A stretch of 64,000 nt of DNA from Picocystis sp. L7 (Eukaryota > Chlorophyta > Picocystophyceae > Picocystales > Picocystaceae): the NCBI GenBank assembly GCA_020975725.1, contig QXJR01000006.1, positions 434,001-498,000 of the forward strand, written 5' to 3'. Numbering within the stretch: the first letter of the stretch is position 1; every line of letters begins with the position of its first letter. Positions 33,394 to 42,933 of this stretch are shown one piece after another. The position numbers were made by a program, and so were the translations under genes. Below the pieces are notes generated by a model. The model did not search any database. It was given only the letters and a program-made list of their open reading frames with translations, and had not been told where the DNA came from.

Positions 33394-33812
33394 CAGCCCA
33401 CCTGGCTGCCTCAATTACCGTGACCTGCTGTCCTGGATGCCTCCAAAGCAGCCCACCTGGCTGTCCGATGCCGTCACCTGCTGTCCTGGATGCCTCCAAA
33501 GCAGCCCACCTGGCTGTCCGATGCCGTCACCTGCTGTCCTGGATGCCTCCAAAGCAGCCCACCTGGCTGTCCGATGCCGTCACCTGCTGTCCTGGATGCC
33601 TCCAAAGCAGCCCACCTGGCTGCCTCTATTACCGTCACCTGCTGTCCTGGATGCCTCCAAAGCAGCCCACCTGGCTGTCCGATGCCGTCACCTGCTGTCC
33701 TGGATGCCTCCAAAGCAGCCCACCTGGCTGTCCGATGCCGTCACCTGCTGTCCTGGATGCCTCCAAAGCAGCCCACCTGGCTGTCCGATACCGTCACCTG
33801 CTGTCCTGGATG
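33394..33812 (-). repeat. 53-bp tandem array, right arm of MULE B
   Basis: About 7.9 copies of the same 53-bp unit in inverted orientation, beginning about 120 bp after the transposase stop codon. Confidence 0.95.
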
Positions 33813-34316
33813 TCGCAAATGCAGCCCGCAACAACACCCACGGTCGGCGCCTGCTGTCTTTTCGGTTGCTGCTGGCGGGTGTGAACAGGCTGCCGAGACG
33901 TGTTGATCGACGTCCGTCTTTTTCTCGGCTGTGTTCGCGTTCTTTCGCGGTGGTCTGTGGCGGGAAAGTCGTCGGAAATGGCTCAGCAGGTCGATCAATG
34001 TATGAGTCCTTTGGTTGTTTTGGCTTAGTCGTTTCCTTGTCCTCCGGTGAGACCCAAGGGTGCCCCCCCTTCGCCTCACAATGGAGCGGGAATCGCTCTG
34101 CGGCAGTTGTCGCTTTCGAGACAGGCGATCGATGAATCGGTGAATCGTTCAAGCGAATATTTCGAAGACACGAGGAGGAATCCTCGTTCCTCTGCATCTT
34201 TTGTTCAAAAGTGTATATTTACTCCTCGATGTTTGGTTCGAATGGAACGGACGGTGGTTGATCCCGCAGAGGAAAAAACTGGCTAATTTGTAGCCTGGCT
34301 ACAAATAGATAAACCG

Positions 34317-34325
34317 GCCACTTGG
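34317..34325. repeat. 9-bp target duplication of MULE B, right
   Basis: GCCACTTGG, identical to 29714-29722. Confidence 0.9.
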
Positions 34326-35096
34326 GGGGAGCGTGAGTCCTCGGGCTTTTTCTTCACATCAGGCCTGTTCCCCCTTCTTTTTTGTGGTGTTTCCAGGTGA
34401 TTCGACGAGGAGAATCCGAATCTGCGCTTGGTTGGTCCTGGATCGTCTGTCTTCTGGGTGAACTCGGCGCGGCTGGCTTGGGGAGTTCTCCAAATTCACC
34501 CTTTTTTGGGCGTTTTGGCCAGGCGGTTGAACATGCGCTTCATGGCACCAGGAGCATCGACTCTCGATGTGCTTTTTCTCATGAAGGTGTTCTATCTCTC
34601 CGTCTTTCCTTTCCCCGGGTTTGGCGCTCCGGTTCTTTGTGGATGCCTGGCTGCCGTTGGGAAGGTGCGCAGCAGCGGTGCCGTTTGGGGTCCCCACCAC
34701 CTGCCGGTGGTTTTTCGCCTGTAGAAATCGCGCCAGGCAGAATGTCGCCATGTTGAGAGCATCGTTCGAAAGAACGCGCCGAGACCTATCCAATCAACCA
34801 TCGTTCGCTCGATTGGAACCCATATTCGAAGAGATACGCGCGTCGAAAGGAAGGAGCACCCGCCAGGGGAAACGAGGCAGGATCCAGCCCCGAAAGACCC
34901 TGGGACGTGCACGGGCCTCCCTGCTCTTGCACGGGCCGAACCAGGTCGGGGTCCATCGATCCAAACCCCTCAAAACGGAGTGCTCTACAACTTCGATTGG
35001 AAGAGCAACGACTGGAGAGGTCCTCCGGAGGCTCCACGGATCCCACAGCGACACCCCCTCTCTCCCTATGAAGAAAAAGTGGCGGTGGGGTGGGTA

Positions 35097-37125
35097 AGGG
35101 CTTGCTGCCGAGGCCACCGTGGACGCACTGCGCCTTGGATGGCTACGAAAATCCGGGTGACCCATCACGTGGGCGGGAGGAATCCAGTGATGGATGGGTA
35201 TCTCTTCAAACAATGTGGTGGCTGAGAAAGGACGACCACAGTTTGGTGCTGAAAACAGGCCGAAACTCAGTAATTCAGGCCTGTCCTCCAGGGAGAGGCT
35301 TATCGGCATATCGTACGAACCACGACGTTTGGGGACACAAAAACTGGAGGGTAGTTGAATCACATGTCAGAGGTGGCGCTCACCGAGTTTGGTTACGATC
35401 CGCCTTCACACGCCTCCCCGAGAGCCTGGGGAGGGAAGCCTGGGGGTGTGTGTTGAGAGGTCCCATGAGTCCCATCAACAGGACCGAGCCCCAGACTGGC
35501 CTTCTCAAGCCGTTTCAGTTGCATGCAGGCGTTCACAGGGGCTCCATTAGTTGATTTGATCTGCGTGGAGCTGCCACACGTCCGCAGGAGCCCCACACAC
35601 GAGTCCATGGGGGTGCCTGGTTTTGAGCGAGAAACGGTAGGAAAAACTGACAGAAACTTTCAAGTCAAATTACAAGAAAAGCCATTTTCTCATGGGAGGC
35701 AATCAATACTTGGTGAAGCCACCACGGTTAAGGATGACCTCTTCAAGCCTCTTAGGCATGGTTTTGAGGAGCTTGGAACCTAGCCCCTCTTTGGAGAGCT
35801 CCTTCCATGCACGAAAGGTGCAGGTTTTGAGCTCTTCCAATGTGGTGGGTCTCATGGCTTCCACCCTCCTGTCCAAGCAAGACCACACGTTTTCAATGGG
35901 ACTGAGATCAGGGCTGAGAGAGGGCCAATCCAACATGAGATCCACGTGAGCTTGAGTGGAGAGCTCCACCAACTTGAGAATGGTGGCCTTCGATCGATGG
36001 GCCCCATCCCCATCCTGTTGAAAGGTCCAGGGGGCCTTCTTGTACAACCTGGTGCCCTCCTTCATCAGCCAAGGGAGGACTTTTTCTGCATACTCCTGCT
36101 GTCCTACACCCTTGGACACCTTCCCTTGTCCATCCTTGAAGGCACAAGGCTGCCCTGTGGTCCCCGTGACTGTCATTAGGCCTGTGAGTCCACGAGCACA
36201 CACCCCACCATACACTTTGATTCTTGGGGGGGCCTTGTTGTACTCCACGAGGGGTGTGGTACCAGGAGGGACTAGGGTTCGTTTGGAGCCTTTGTGCTTG
36301 GTGGTTCCCAGGTAAATTTGGTGGGCATCCGTGAAAAGAACCCGCTCAAAATCATCCCCCAAGTGCCGTTCCGCAAACTTCACTCTATTGGCCTTGTGTG
36401 AGGCCTGCAACTTCATCACCTTTTTTTGGACCTTGGTCTTCACCCCCAAATCCTTCAACAGCCGTTGCAAGGTCCTCAACGGTACTCTCCGTCCGTACCG
36501 TGCTTCCCACTCGTTCATGACGTCCCTTGTCCCCATGGCCTGGCCTTCAAGTGCACGAGACTTGAGCAAGTTGCACAGCCACTTGTCATGACCACGGGCA
36601 TAAGAGAGGGAACGGCGTTTCGAAGAGGGGGAAGCTTTGGGCTTACGATCCTTCACCCAAGACTTCACTGTCACCCAACTCCGCTTCATAACCTTGGACG
36701 TGGCGGAGAGATTCCCACTCAGCACCTTGTACGCCGCTTTGGTGGCCTGGATGGCCGCTTCCTCCATGAGGCCTGGTGATGGCTTTTTTGTGCGCTTCTT
36801 CCCCATCACGAAGCGTTTTGCCTTGAAATCCTGTCGGTGCTGAATTTGTTCTTTCCTCTTTCGATTCCACCCCAAAGCTTCCACTCGTTGCCTCTGTGTG
36901 CCTGGGGAGGGGGGCTGAAAGTACCCCCCCTCCAGTCCTGTCATACCTACCAGCGGTGACCCTCGGGGGCACTGCCACTCACAGAGTGATGGTAGGACAA
37001 CGAGATTTGGTAGGTGAGCTGTACGCCCCATGGATCATGTACGGTTTGAATTTCAGGACCAAATACCTCGTACTTTGGGCGCCACGCCCCCCCCCAATCC
37101 AGCAGATCCCGAAACGCCCCCCACG
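35097..37125 (-). mobile_element. Tc1/mariner-type element between two RA copies
   Basis: Occupies the space between RA-2 and RA-3. Its flanks read GG-TA on the left (35093-35096) and TA-CC on the right (37126-37129), as expected for insertion at the TA of a GGTACC spacer. It carries one transposase gene on the minus strand. I could not find convincing terminal inverted repeats, so the exact ends rest on the TA duplication and RA borders. Confidence 0.65.
35703..36806 (-). CDS. Tc1/mariner-like transposase (367 aa)
   Basis: DDE transposase with an N-terminal helix-turn-helix region (residues about 15-130, including S-W-V-T-V-K-S-W and R-T-L-Q-R-L-L-K-D-L-G-V) and catalytic motifs V-L-F-T-D-A-H, F-Q-Q-D-G-D-G-A-H and S-P-D-L-S-P-I-E-N-V-W. 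The spacing between the second Asp and the Glu is 39 residues rather than the usual 34 of Tc1. The frame is open upstream to 37031, but the Met at 36806 (M-G-K-K-R-T-K-K) gives a typical basic start. No internal stop; possibly intact. Confidence 0.85.
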   Translation of the reverse strand: MGKKRTKKPSPGLMEEAAIQATKAAYKVLSGNLSATSKVMKRSWVTVKSWVKDRKPKASPSSKRRSLSYARGHDKWLCNLLKSRALEGQAMGTRDVMNEWEARYGRRVPLRTLQRLLKDLGVKTKVQKKVMKLQASHKANRVKFAERHLGDDFERVLFTDAHQIYLGTTKHKGSKRTLVPPGTTPLVEYNKAPPRIKVYGGVCARGLTGLMTVTGTTGQPCAFKDGQGKVSKGVGQQEYAEKVLPWLMKEGTRLYKKAPWTFQQDGDGAHRSKATILKLVELSTQAHVDLMLDWPSLSPDLSPIENVWSCLDRRVEAMRPTTLEELKTCTFRAWKELSKEGLGSKLLKTMPKRLEEVILNRGGFTKY

Positions 37126-37129
37126 TACC

Positions 37130-37914
37130 CACCCCACCGCCACTTGGGGGGAGCGTGAGTCCTCGGGCTTTTTCTTCACATCAGGCCTGTTCCCCCTTCT
37201 TTTTTGTGGTGTTTCCAGGTGATTCGACGAGGAGAATCCGAATCTGCGCTTGGTTGGTCCTGGATCGTCTGTCTTCTGGGTGAACTCGGCGCGGCTGGCT
37301 TGGGGAGTTCTCCAAATTCACCCTTTTTTGGGCGTTTTGGCCAGGCGGTTGAACATGCGCTTCATGGCACCAGGAGCATCGACTCTCGATGTGCTTTTTC
37401 TCATGAAGGTGTTCTATCTCTCCGTCTTTCCTTTCCCCGGGTTTGGCGCTCCGGTTCTTTGTGGATGCCTGGCTGCCGTTGGGAAGGTGCGCAGCAGCGG
37501 TGCCGTTTGGGGTCCCCACCACCTGCCGGTGGTTTTTCGCCTGTAGAAATCGCGCCAGGCAGAATGTCGCCATGTTGAGAGCATCGTTCGAAAGAACGCG
37601 CCGAGACCTATCCAATCAACCATCGTTCGCTCGATTGGAACCCATATTCGAAGAGATACGCGCGTCGAAAGGAAGGAGCACCCGCCAGGGGAAACGAGGC
37701 AGGATCCAGCCCCGAAAGACCCTGGGACGTGCACGGGCCTCCCTGCTCTTGCACGGGCCGAACCAGGTCGGGGTCCATCGATCCAAACCCCTCAAAACGG
37801 AGTGCTCTACAACTTCGATTGGAAGAGCAACGACTGGAGAGGTCCTCCGGAGGCTCCACGGATCCCACAGCGACACCCCCTCTCTCCCTATGAAGAAAAA
37901 GTGGCGGTGGGGTG
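37130..37914 (+). mobile_element. RA-3: TIR element (785 bp)
   Basis: CACCCCACCGCCACTT... to ...AAGTGGCGGTGGGGTG, perfect inverted ends, same orientation as RA-2 and apparently the same sequence. The right flank is the TAG-GGCCTATGGGGCCTACA end of the E6 LTR. Non-coding; its frames have no family resemblance. Confidence 0.8.
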
Positions 37915-37934
37915 TAGGGCCTATGGGGCCTACA
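37915..37934 (-). repeat. E6 3' LTR, terminal 20 bp
   Basis: TAGGGCCTATGGGGCCTACA, identical to the end of the E3 LTR at 11151-11170. The first three bases are the duplicated TAG. Confidence 0.85.
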
Positions 37935-38877
37935 TTCTCCTGGTTCCTGTCACTAACTGACACACCTAAGCATGATTGAAATCATAAATGTAACTGATGG
38001 GGTCATAGAGCATGGTCTGAATTTCTGCCACGGTATGTGTTGATTCATATCCATCTGTCCATTGCACACGGCATCTCTTGTCATGCTTCTAGATCACTGT
38101 TCCCTGGTAGAATTCTGATTTGTCATCGGTGACATGGAAGAGGTCCTGTACCACGGCATGCGGCTCGTTAGCAGGTGGTTTGAACCGCGGTCGTTTACGG
38201 ACTTGCATGGGCAGGTGGCTTGAGGTCCAGGTGTTGACCATGATGGGTGCAGGACTCTGCAAATATACCTGTTGTTTGTGCTGTTTAACATGCTGAAAGT
38301 TGATCTGTGTTATACCTGTTTCTGGTATGCAGCCATTTGTTTCTTCCAATGAGAGGAATTCTTCCAAAAGATAGCTTGTTTCATCGATCCACATGAACGG
38401 GGTCGAGACGGAGTCCGTTTGGACCCAATATCGAATGTTGGCTGCTGGGAACAACGAATAATCTCGCAGCAAGTAACGGATGGTGTGATGAATTGGCTCC
38501 ACTTGAGTGTCTGGAGGCAGTAATGCATGCTGCGGATGTCCTGAATGTGCAGGAAATACTGTGAGGTCCGAATCCACCCATTTTTCCAAGCGGTCTGCAT
38601 TAATACGATCAGAATATGGGGAGTTGTTGGGTAGCTCCAGGCGATACGCTCCTTTCCCCAACTCCTCTGCAATGGTGAACGGACCTACATCGTAGGGATC
38701 GAGTTTGTGTTTGTCAGTAGGACTTTTGAGTCCATACTGAACCTTGACCAAATCTCCTGGCTTGAAGCTACGTGGCGTACGGTTGTTTCGCAGTTCACGG
38801 AATGAGTCTGCCTGTTTCTGTAAATTCTGCAGAATAGCTTTGTATACCTGTTGGTGTTGTTTCAAAAAGGTTTCAAT
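37935..38877 (-). CDS. E6 pol C-terminal region (partial)
   Basis: Encodes the post-integrase part of a gypsy pol: F-K-P-G-D-L-V-K-V-Q-Y-G-L (integrase C-terminal SH3-like fold, about 38750), R-Y-L-L-R-D-Y...I-R-Y-W-V-Q (chromo-like, about 38420-38490), and near 38050-38150 a Y-Q-G-T-V ... W-T-D-G-Y stretch like the Tudor-like tail of E7. Cut by Harbinger C on the right. Broken about once. Confidence 0.75.
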
Positions 38878-39195
38878 AGAGGAATTCGTTTTTCGGGAAA
38901 AATGAAAAATCGGGCCTCGATATTCACGAATCTATCCGTTGCCCCAAATTTTCCGAACCCCGAAAAGTCGAAAAACCCGAAAAACGTCCTTAATAAGGAC
39001 GTTTTTTGGGGGCATCCTCTACGAGTCGTGAAGGAAAAGTCGGTCTAAGACCCTTGTTACTCAGGGTAAAAATCGTTTTCTTCGCCATATGCTACAAGCA
39101 ATCGAGCGTCCTCGACCACGGGAGGGCAAGCTCGACCATCCTCGACGGGACGTAGCCCATCAAAAGAACGCGGGAAGGGAGATCCACGGGAGGCT

Positions 39196-40368
39196 ATGCC
39201 ACAGCGAAAAGGGAGGGCACTCGAGCTCATGGACGTGAAGAAGGCGGTGCAAGAGATCGAGGTCATGCGAGACTTCGTCCGGCTCGAGTTCGATGACATG
39301 CCGGAGCTACTGGAAGCGATGGAAAAATGTCTAGAAGAGAATTTGGGCGAATGTAGGGCTGAGGAGAAGGAGCTCCTGGCGTGGTGGAATCCTCGTGTCG
39401 TGGTCGCAAACGAGGCGCGTTGGATCGACGGGTTCACCGAGGACGAATTGCGAGGGTGCTTCCGGTTTGGCGCGGATCAACTTCGCGAGCTCATGGGCCT
39501 CCTCGAAATCCCGGCATTCTTGTGGGCACGAGGCAGCACACGACGGTTCCGTGGCGAGGAGGCCTTCCTCCTCTTGTTGCGTAGGCTTCCGGGACGCGAG
39601 AAGGGTGTGCACCATGCCGTGGTGTTCGATCGATCGCCACCTGCCACCTCCAAGATGTACAACGTCGTCCTGCATCACGTGTACCAACACGCTAGGGTTG
39701 CAATGCTACTCGAAATGTGGGAAGAAGCGCTCCCTTCGTTCGCGGACGATTTGCATGGATGTGGTTGTCCATTGCCCCATTGCTTCGGCTTCATTGACGG
39801 GACTATGTTTGATATTTGCAGGCCAGTGGTTGGACAGGAAGCCATGTACAATGGCTGGAAGAGGAAGCATAAGGTAAAATATCAGTGTGTGGTCTTACCA
39901 AATTTCATGATCGGCGATTGGTATGGACCGGCAACCGGCCGTGCAAACGATGCAACGATGCTGGACGATTCTCATTTGGTTCCTCGACTTCAAGGCATGC
40001 GCGCTCGGCTAGGACAGCAAATCTGCCTTTATGGAGACGCGGCGTATCCGACTAGCGAGGTGCTACTGCGCGCACCGAAGGTGAACAACGCGAGCGCGGA
40101 AGAACTTCGGCTAGCAGAAAAAATGTCAAAGTATCGAGAAAGCGTGGAATGGATCTTTGGAAAGTTGGGCGAGTTGTGGCCTTTTGTCACCGACGTGACG
40201 AGGAAAGCAACTGGCTCGCGAGCCACGGGTAAGGAAGATTGCGTTGCGGCGCTTTTGACTAACTATCACACCTGTGCGTACGGTGGTGTCGCGAACTCGT
40301 ACTTTGGTGTGCGTCCGCCGTCCATGCGCCAGTACAAAGAGATGTACGCGGCACACGTGCCTAGGTGA
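39196..40368 (+). CDS. Harbinger DDE transposase (390 aa), element C
   Basis: DDE_4 nuclease that cuts and joins the element ends. The catalytic triad is visible: D201 (G-F-I-D-G-T), D281 (L-Y-G-D-A-A-Y-P) and E318 (S-V-E-W-I-F-G), with Y-N-G-W-K-R-K-H-K-V-K-Y-Q between the first two. The N-terminal helical region (1-120) precedes the catalytic domain. The start Met at 39196 is about 320 bp from the terminus. The stop overlaps GTGAGT (40365-40370), which could also be a splice donor leading into the Gln/His-rich repeat. No defects seen. Confidence 0.9.
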   Translation: MPQRKGRALELMDVKKAVQEIEVMRDFVRLEFDDMPELLEAMEKCLEENLGECRAEEKELLAWWNPRVVVANEARWIDGFTEDELRGCFRFGADQLRELMGLLEIPAFLWARGSTRRFRGEEAFLLLLRRLPGREKGVHHAVVFDRSPPATSKMYNVVLHHVYQHARVAMLLEMWEEALPSFADDLHGCGCPLPHCFGFIDGTMFDICRPVVGQEAMYNGWKRKHKVKYQCVVLPNFMIGDWYGPATGRANDATMLDDSHLVPRLQGMRARLGQQICLYGDAAYPTSEVLLRAPKVNNASAEELRLAEKMSKYRESVEWIFGKLGELWPFVTDVTRKATGSRATGKEDCVAALLTNYHTCAYGGVANSYFGVRPPSMRQYKEMYAAHVPR

Positions 40369-40429
40369 GTCACCTTTTTCCTGGGTTCTTGACGTCAGCA
40401 CAAGTTTCGATAGCAAAGGCACTAACACA

Positions 40430-40990
40430 CACCATCAACAGAACATCAACAGCAACAGCAAACCCTCAGTAGCAGAATACCATCAGCAGCATCGGCAACA
40501 AAACCATCAGCAGCAGCATACCATCAGCAGCATCGGCAACAAAACCATCAGCAGCAGCATACCATCAGCAGCATCGGCAAGAAAATCATCAGCAGCAGCA
40601 TACCATCAGCAGCATCGGCAAGAAAACCATCAGCAGCATCGGCAAGAAAACCATCAGCAGCAGCATACCATCAGCAGCAGCATACCATCAGCAGCATCGG
40701 CAACAAAACCATCAGCAGCAGCATACCATCAGCAGCATCGGCAACAAAACCATCAGCAGCAGCATACCATCAGCAGCATCGGCAAGAAAATCATCATCAG
40801 CAGCATACCATCAGCAGCATACCATCAGCAGCAGCATACCATCAGCAGCAGCATACCATTAGCAACAGCATACCATCAGCAGCGGCATACCATTAGCAGC
40901 AGCATACCATCAGCAGCAGCACACCAGCAGCAGGAACATACCGCATGCATTAGCATCGTCAGTAGCAGCAGCAACAACAACAATAGCAAC
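40430..40990 (+). repeat. CAG-rich tandem repeat after the transposase
   Basis: Irregular array of CAGCAGCATACCATCAG and CAGCATCGGCAACAAAACCAT units. In one frame (open 40274-41017) it would encode Gln/His/Ser-rich sequence. It lies between the convergent genes of element C. Confidence 0.9.
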
Positions 40991-41190
40991 AGATGGAACA
41001 GCAGAGCCTTTTCATGAGAGCTTGTATAGCATAAGTAAGAACTTCATGTTGTGGTAATACATGTGCATTCTCAAATCGATCGATCCATACTTTAGCTCCT
41101 TTTTAGTACTAGAGAAAAAAGTTGTTCCCTGCTAGCTAGAAAGGGAAGGAGTGCATGTAAATCAAGGAAAATGTAATACACAATGCGGAT

Positions 41191-42123
41191 TCAGGCTTCA
41201 GGGGTTCCTTCTTCTTCCATTTCCGATGAAAGGGGCACAACTTCGTCCTCCACGTGGGTGGGTTGTGGGGCGAGCGATTTTCTGTGCTCAAGCAAGGCAC
41301 GCTCGACATAGTCCATGTGCGTTCCTGGGTCCGACCACTTCTCTGGCGATACTTCGTGCAAGTTGTAGAACCGCATCCACTCTTTGCCAGCGCGCAAACG
41401 GACTCGTTCCTCCACGGCCGCCTGGAGGATGCGCTCGTACGTGGAATTGGCACCGACCCATCTCGTCAGCCCCTTGGCGCGTGCTGCTCCAACGCAAGTC
41501 GCGGCCGGATCTTCAGAACGCCGTTTCTTCCTGTGCGTATGCATTTGACACGAAAGGTGAACCCTCCCCTCGGCATCCAACTTCGAGCTCCTCGCGGCTC
41601 GGCCTTCCTCGAGCGCGGTGCGCTCGTTCTCCATCTTCTCGTGCTGTTCAAGCAGGTGTTGGGCCAGTTCTTCTTCGTCCGTGTGCACACTCGTCCCACC
41701 CCGACCTGTAGCTGCTCTTGCCTGTTGGTTGCGCTTCTTTTGCCTGGACATCGCAAGGCGGACGTGGCGACGCAATGAATCGATCGATAGCGAGAAGCCG
41801 TCAAACATGCGATTCGGATCTGCTCTTAGAGCGAATTGAAGGCAATTCCGGGCGCAACTCGTTGCGATGTTGCCTTGCTTTGTGATTGGGTTGCATGAGT
41901 CAATGCAACATTGGCGAAGCAAAAGAATTCGATGTTCCGCCGTCCAAGTTCCCCGTGCGACCACCTGTTTGGACGCCACAACAGGCACGATGTCTTGGGC
42001 CACGTTTTGATCCATCTCTTCGAGGGGTGGCTGTTCACCTTCCTTCGCCATGGTGTCGGGAATTTGCGCCTGCTTCTTCGCGCTCACCCCCCCTGCTTCC
42101 TCTTCGCACCTTGCAATCATCAA
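41191..42123 (-). CDS. Harbinger Myb-like protein, element C (about 286-310 aa)
   Basis: Partner protein of Harbinger transposase, thought to help nuclear import and terminal-repeat binding. It has a Myb/SANT-like trihelix start (G-T-W-T-A-E-H-R-I-L-L-L-R-Q) near residue 58, a basic region with R-Q-K-K-R-N-Q-Q, a Glu-rich helix and an acidic tail. Met at 42051 (M-A-K-E-G-E-Q) may be the true start. The pseudogene at 62873-63889 is its homologue. Confidence 0.75.
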   Translation of the reverse strand: MMIARCEEEAGGVSAKKQAQIPDTMAKEGEQPPLEEMDQNVAQDIVPVVASKQVVARGTWTAEHRILLLRQCCIDSCNPITKQGNIATSCARNCLQFALRADPNRMFDGFSLSIDSLRRHVRLAMSRQKKRNQQARAATGRGGTSVHTDEEELAQHLLEQHEKMENERTALEEGRAARSSKLDAEGRVHLSCQMHTHRKKRRSEDPAATCVGAARAKGLTRWVGANSTYERILQAAVEERVRLRAGKEWMRFYNLHEVSPEKWSDPGTHMDYVERALLEHRKSLAPQPTHVEDEVVPLSSEMEEEGTPEA

Positions 42124-42399
42124 TTGGTCGTTTCGGAATCGTGAGACAAGCCATTGGACACCGCTTGTGTACTGGCGGGAAAGGGATCGCTATCGGCGGT
42201 TCGAGGCATTGAAGGACATCCTTAGTTTTAGTATTAGACGCCCGATATTGTACAATCGGTGTCGAGGAAACCCGTCCCCCCGAGCCCCGATGTTTTCCCC
42301 CGAAAAAACGAATCCCTCGAGAGGGTTTGAAAAATCGTCGTTAAATGGGATTTGGCACGAACCCCGATTTTTCATTTTTCCCGAAAAACGAATTCCTCT

Positions 42400-42429
42400 A
42401 ATCCACAATTGTGAGGGGTGGGCCTGAGG
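42400..42429 (-). repeat. 30-bp scrap of an E2-type LTR
   Basis: Exact reverse complement of 5476-5505 (E2 LTR interior), squeezed between Harbinger C and MULE B'. Shows that this flank derives from a different place than the E6 pol on the other side of C. Confidence 0.8.
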
Positions 42430-42933
42430 CGATTTATCTATTTGTAGCCAGGCTACAAATTAGCCAGTTTTTTCCTCTGCGGGATCAACCACCGTCCGTT
42501 CCATTCGAACCAAACATCGAGGAGTAAATATACACTTTTGAACAAAAGATGCAGAGGAACGAGGATTCCTCCTCGTGTCTTCGAAATATTCGCTTGAACG
42601 ATTCACCGATTCATCGATCGCCTGTCTCGAAAGCGACAACTGCCGCAGAGCGATTCCCGCTCCATTGTGAGGCGAAGGGGGGGCACCCTTGGGTCTCACC
42701 GGAGGACAAGGAAACGACTAAGCCAAAACAACCAAAGGACTCATACATTGATCGACCTGCCGAGCCATTTCCGACGACTTTCCCGCCACAGACCACCGCG
42801 AAAGAACGCGAACACAGCCGAGAAAAAGACGGACGTCGATCAACACGTCTCGGCAGCCTGTTCACACCCGCCAGCAGCAACCGAAAAGACAGCAGGCGCC
42901 GACCGTGGGTGTTGTTGCGGGCTGCATTTGCGA

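Larger units (their letters stand above)
29723..34316 (+). mobile_element. MULE B (4594 bp) with minisatellite inverted arms
   Basis: Ends are CGATTTATCTATTTGTAGCC (29723) and, reversed, CGGTTTATCTATTTGTAGCC (34316). The long inverted arms (29723-~30900 and ~33390-34316) each contain an array of a 53-bp repeat next to the transposase gene. GCCACTTGG target duplications flank it. The transposase is open and nearly identical to that in B', so the family was active recently. Confidence 0.9.
29705..35092 (+). mobile_element. RA-2: TIR element invaded by MULE B
   Basis: Starts CACCCCACCGCCACTTGG (29705) and ends GTGGCGGTGGGGTG (35092), perfect inverted termini. MULE B occupies 29723-34316; without it RA-2 is about 785 bp, the same as RA-3 and apparently identical to it. 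No recognised gene. The 3-bp TAG duplication and CAC start recall CACTA-type elements, but no CACTA terminus or transposase is visible, so the superfamily is open. Confidence 0.75.
29200..38877 (-). mobile_element. Ty3/gypsy element E6, 3' end, with nested insertions
   Basis: Only the 3' end survives: 3' LTR in two pieces (29200-29704 and 37915-37934), a purine-rich tract AGGAACCAGGAGAA beside it, and the pol C-terminal region (about 37935-38877). The LTR is split by the RA dimer with a TAG duplication. The uninterrupted E3 LTR shows the original sequence. The pol tail is cut at 38877 by Harbinger C. Same LTR family as E3, about 1% apart. Confidence 0.85.
38878..42399 (+). mobile_element. PIF/Harbinger element C (3.5 kb), two genes
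   Basis: Terminal inverted repeats AGAGGAATTCGTTTTTCGGG and its complement (38878 and 42399), continuing for about 35 bp. AAT stands on each side, a possible 3-bp duplication. It contains a DDE transposase (+) and a Myb/SANT-like protein (-) in tail-to-tail order, the classic Harbinger pair, plus a CAG-rich repeat between them. The left flank is E6 pol and the right flank is an E2-type LTR scrap. Confidence 0.85.

Noticed and set aside
34359-34793. 144-codon frame in RA-2 (twin in RA-3)
   Set aside because: No recognisable domain; other frames are equally open in this GC-rich element; likely chance.
40274-41017. Independent Gln/His-rich protein gene
   Set aside because: The frame starts inside the transposase in another frame and consists of CAG-rich repeat; kept only as a possible spliced tail.
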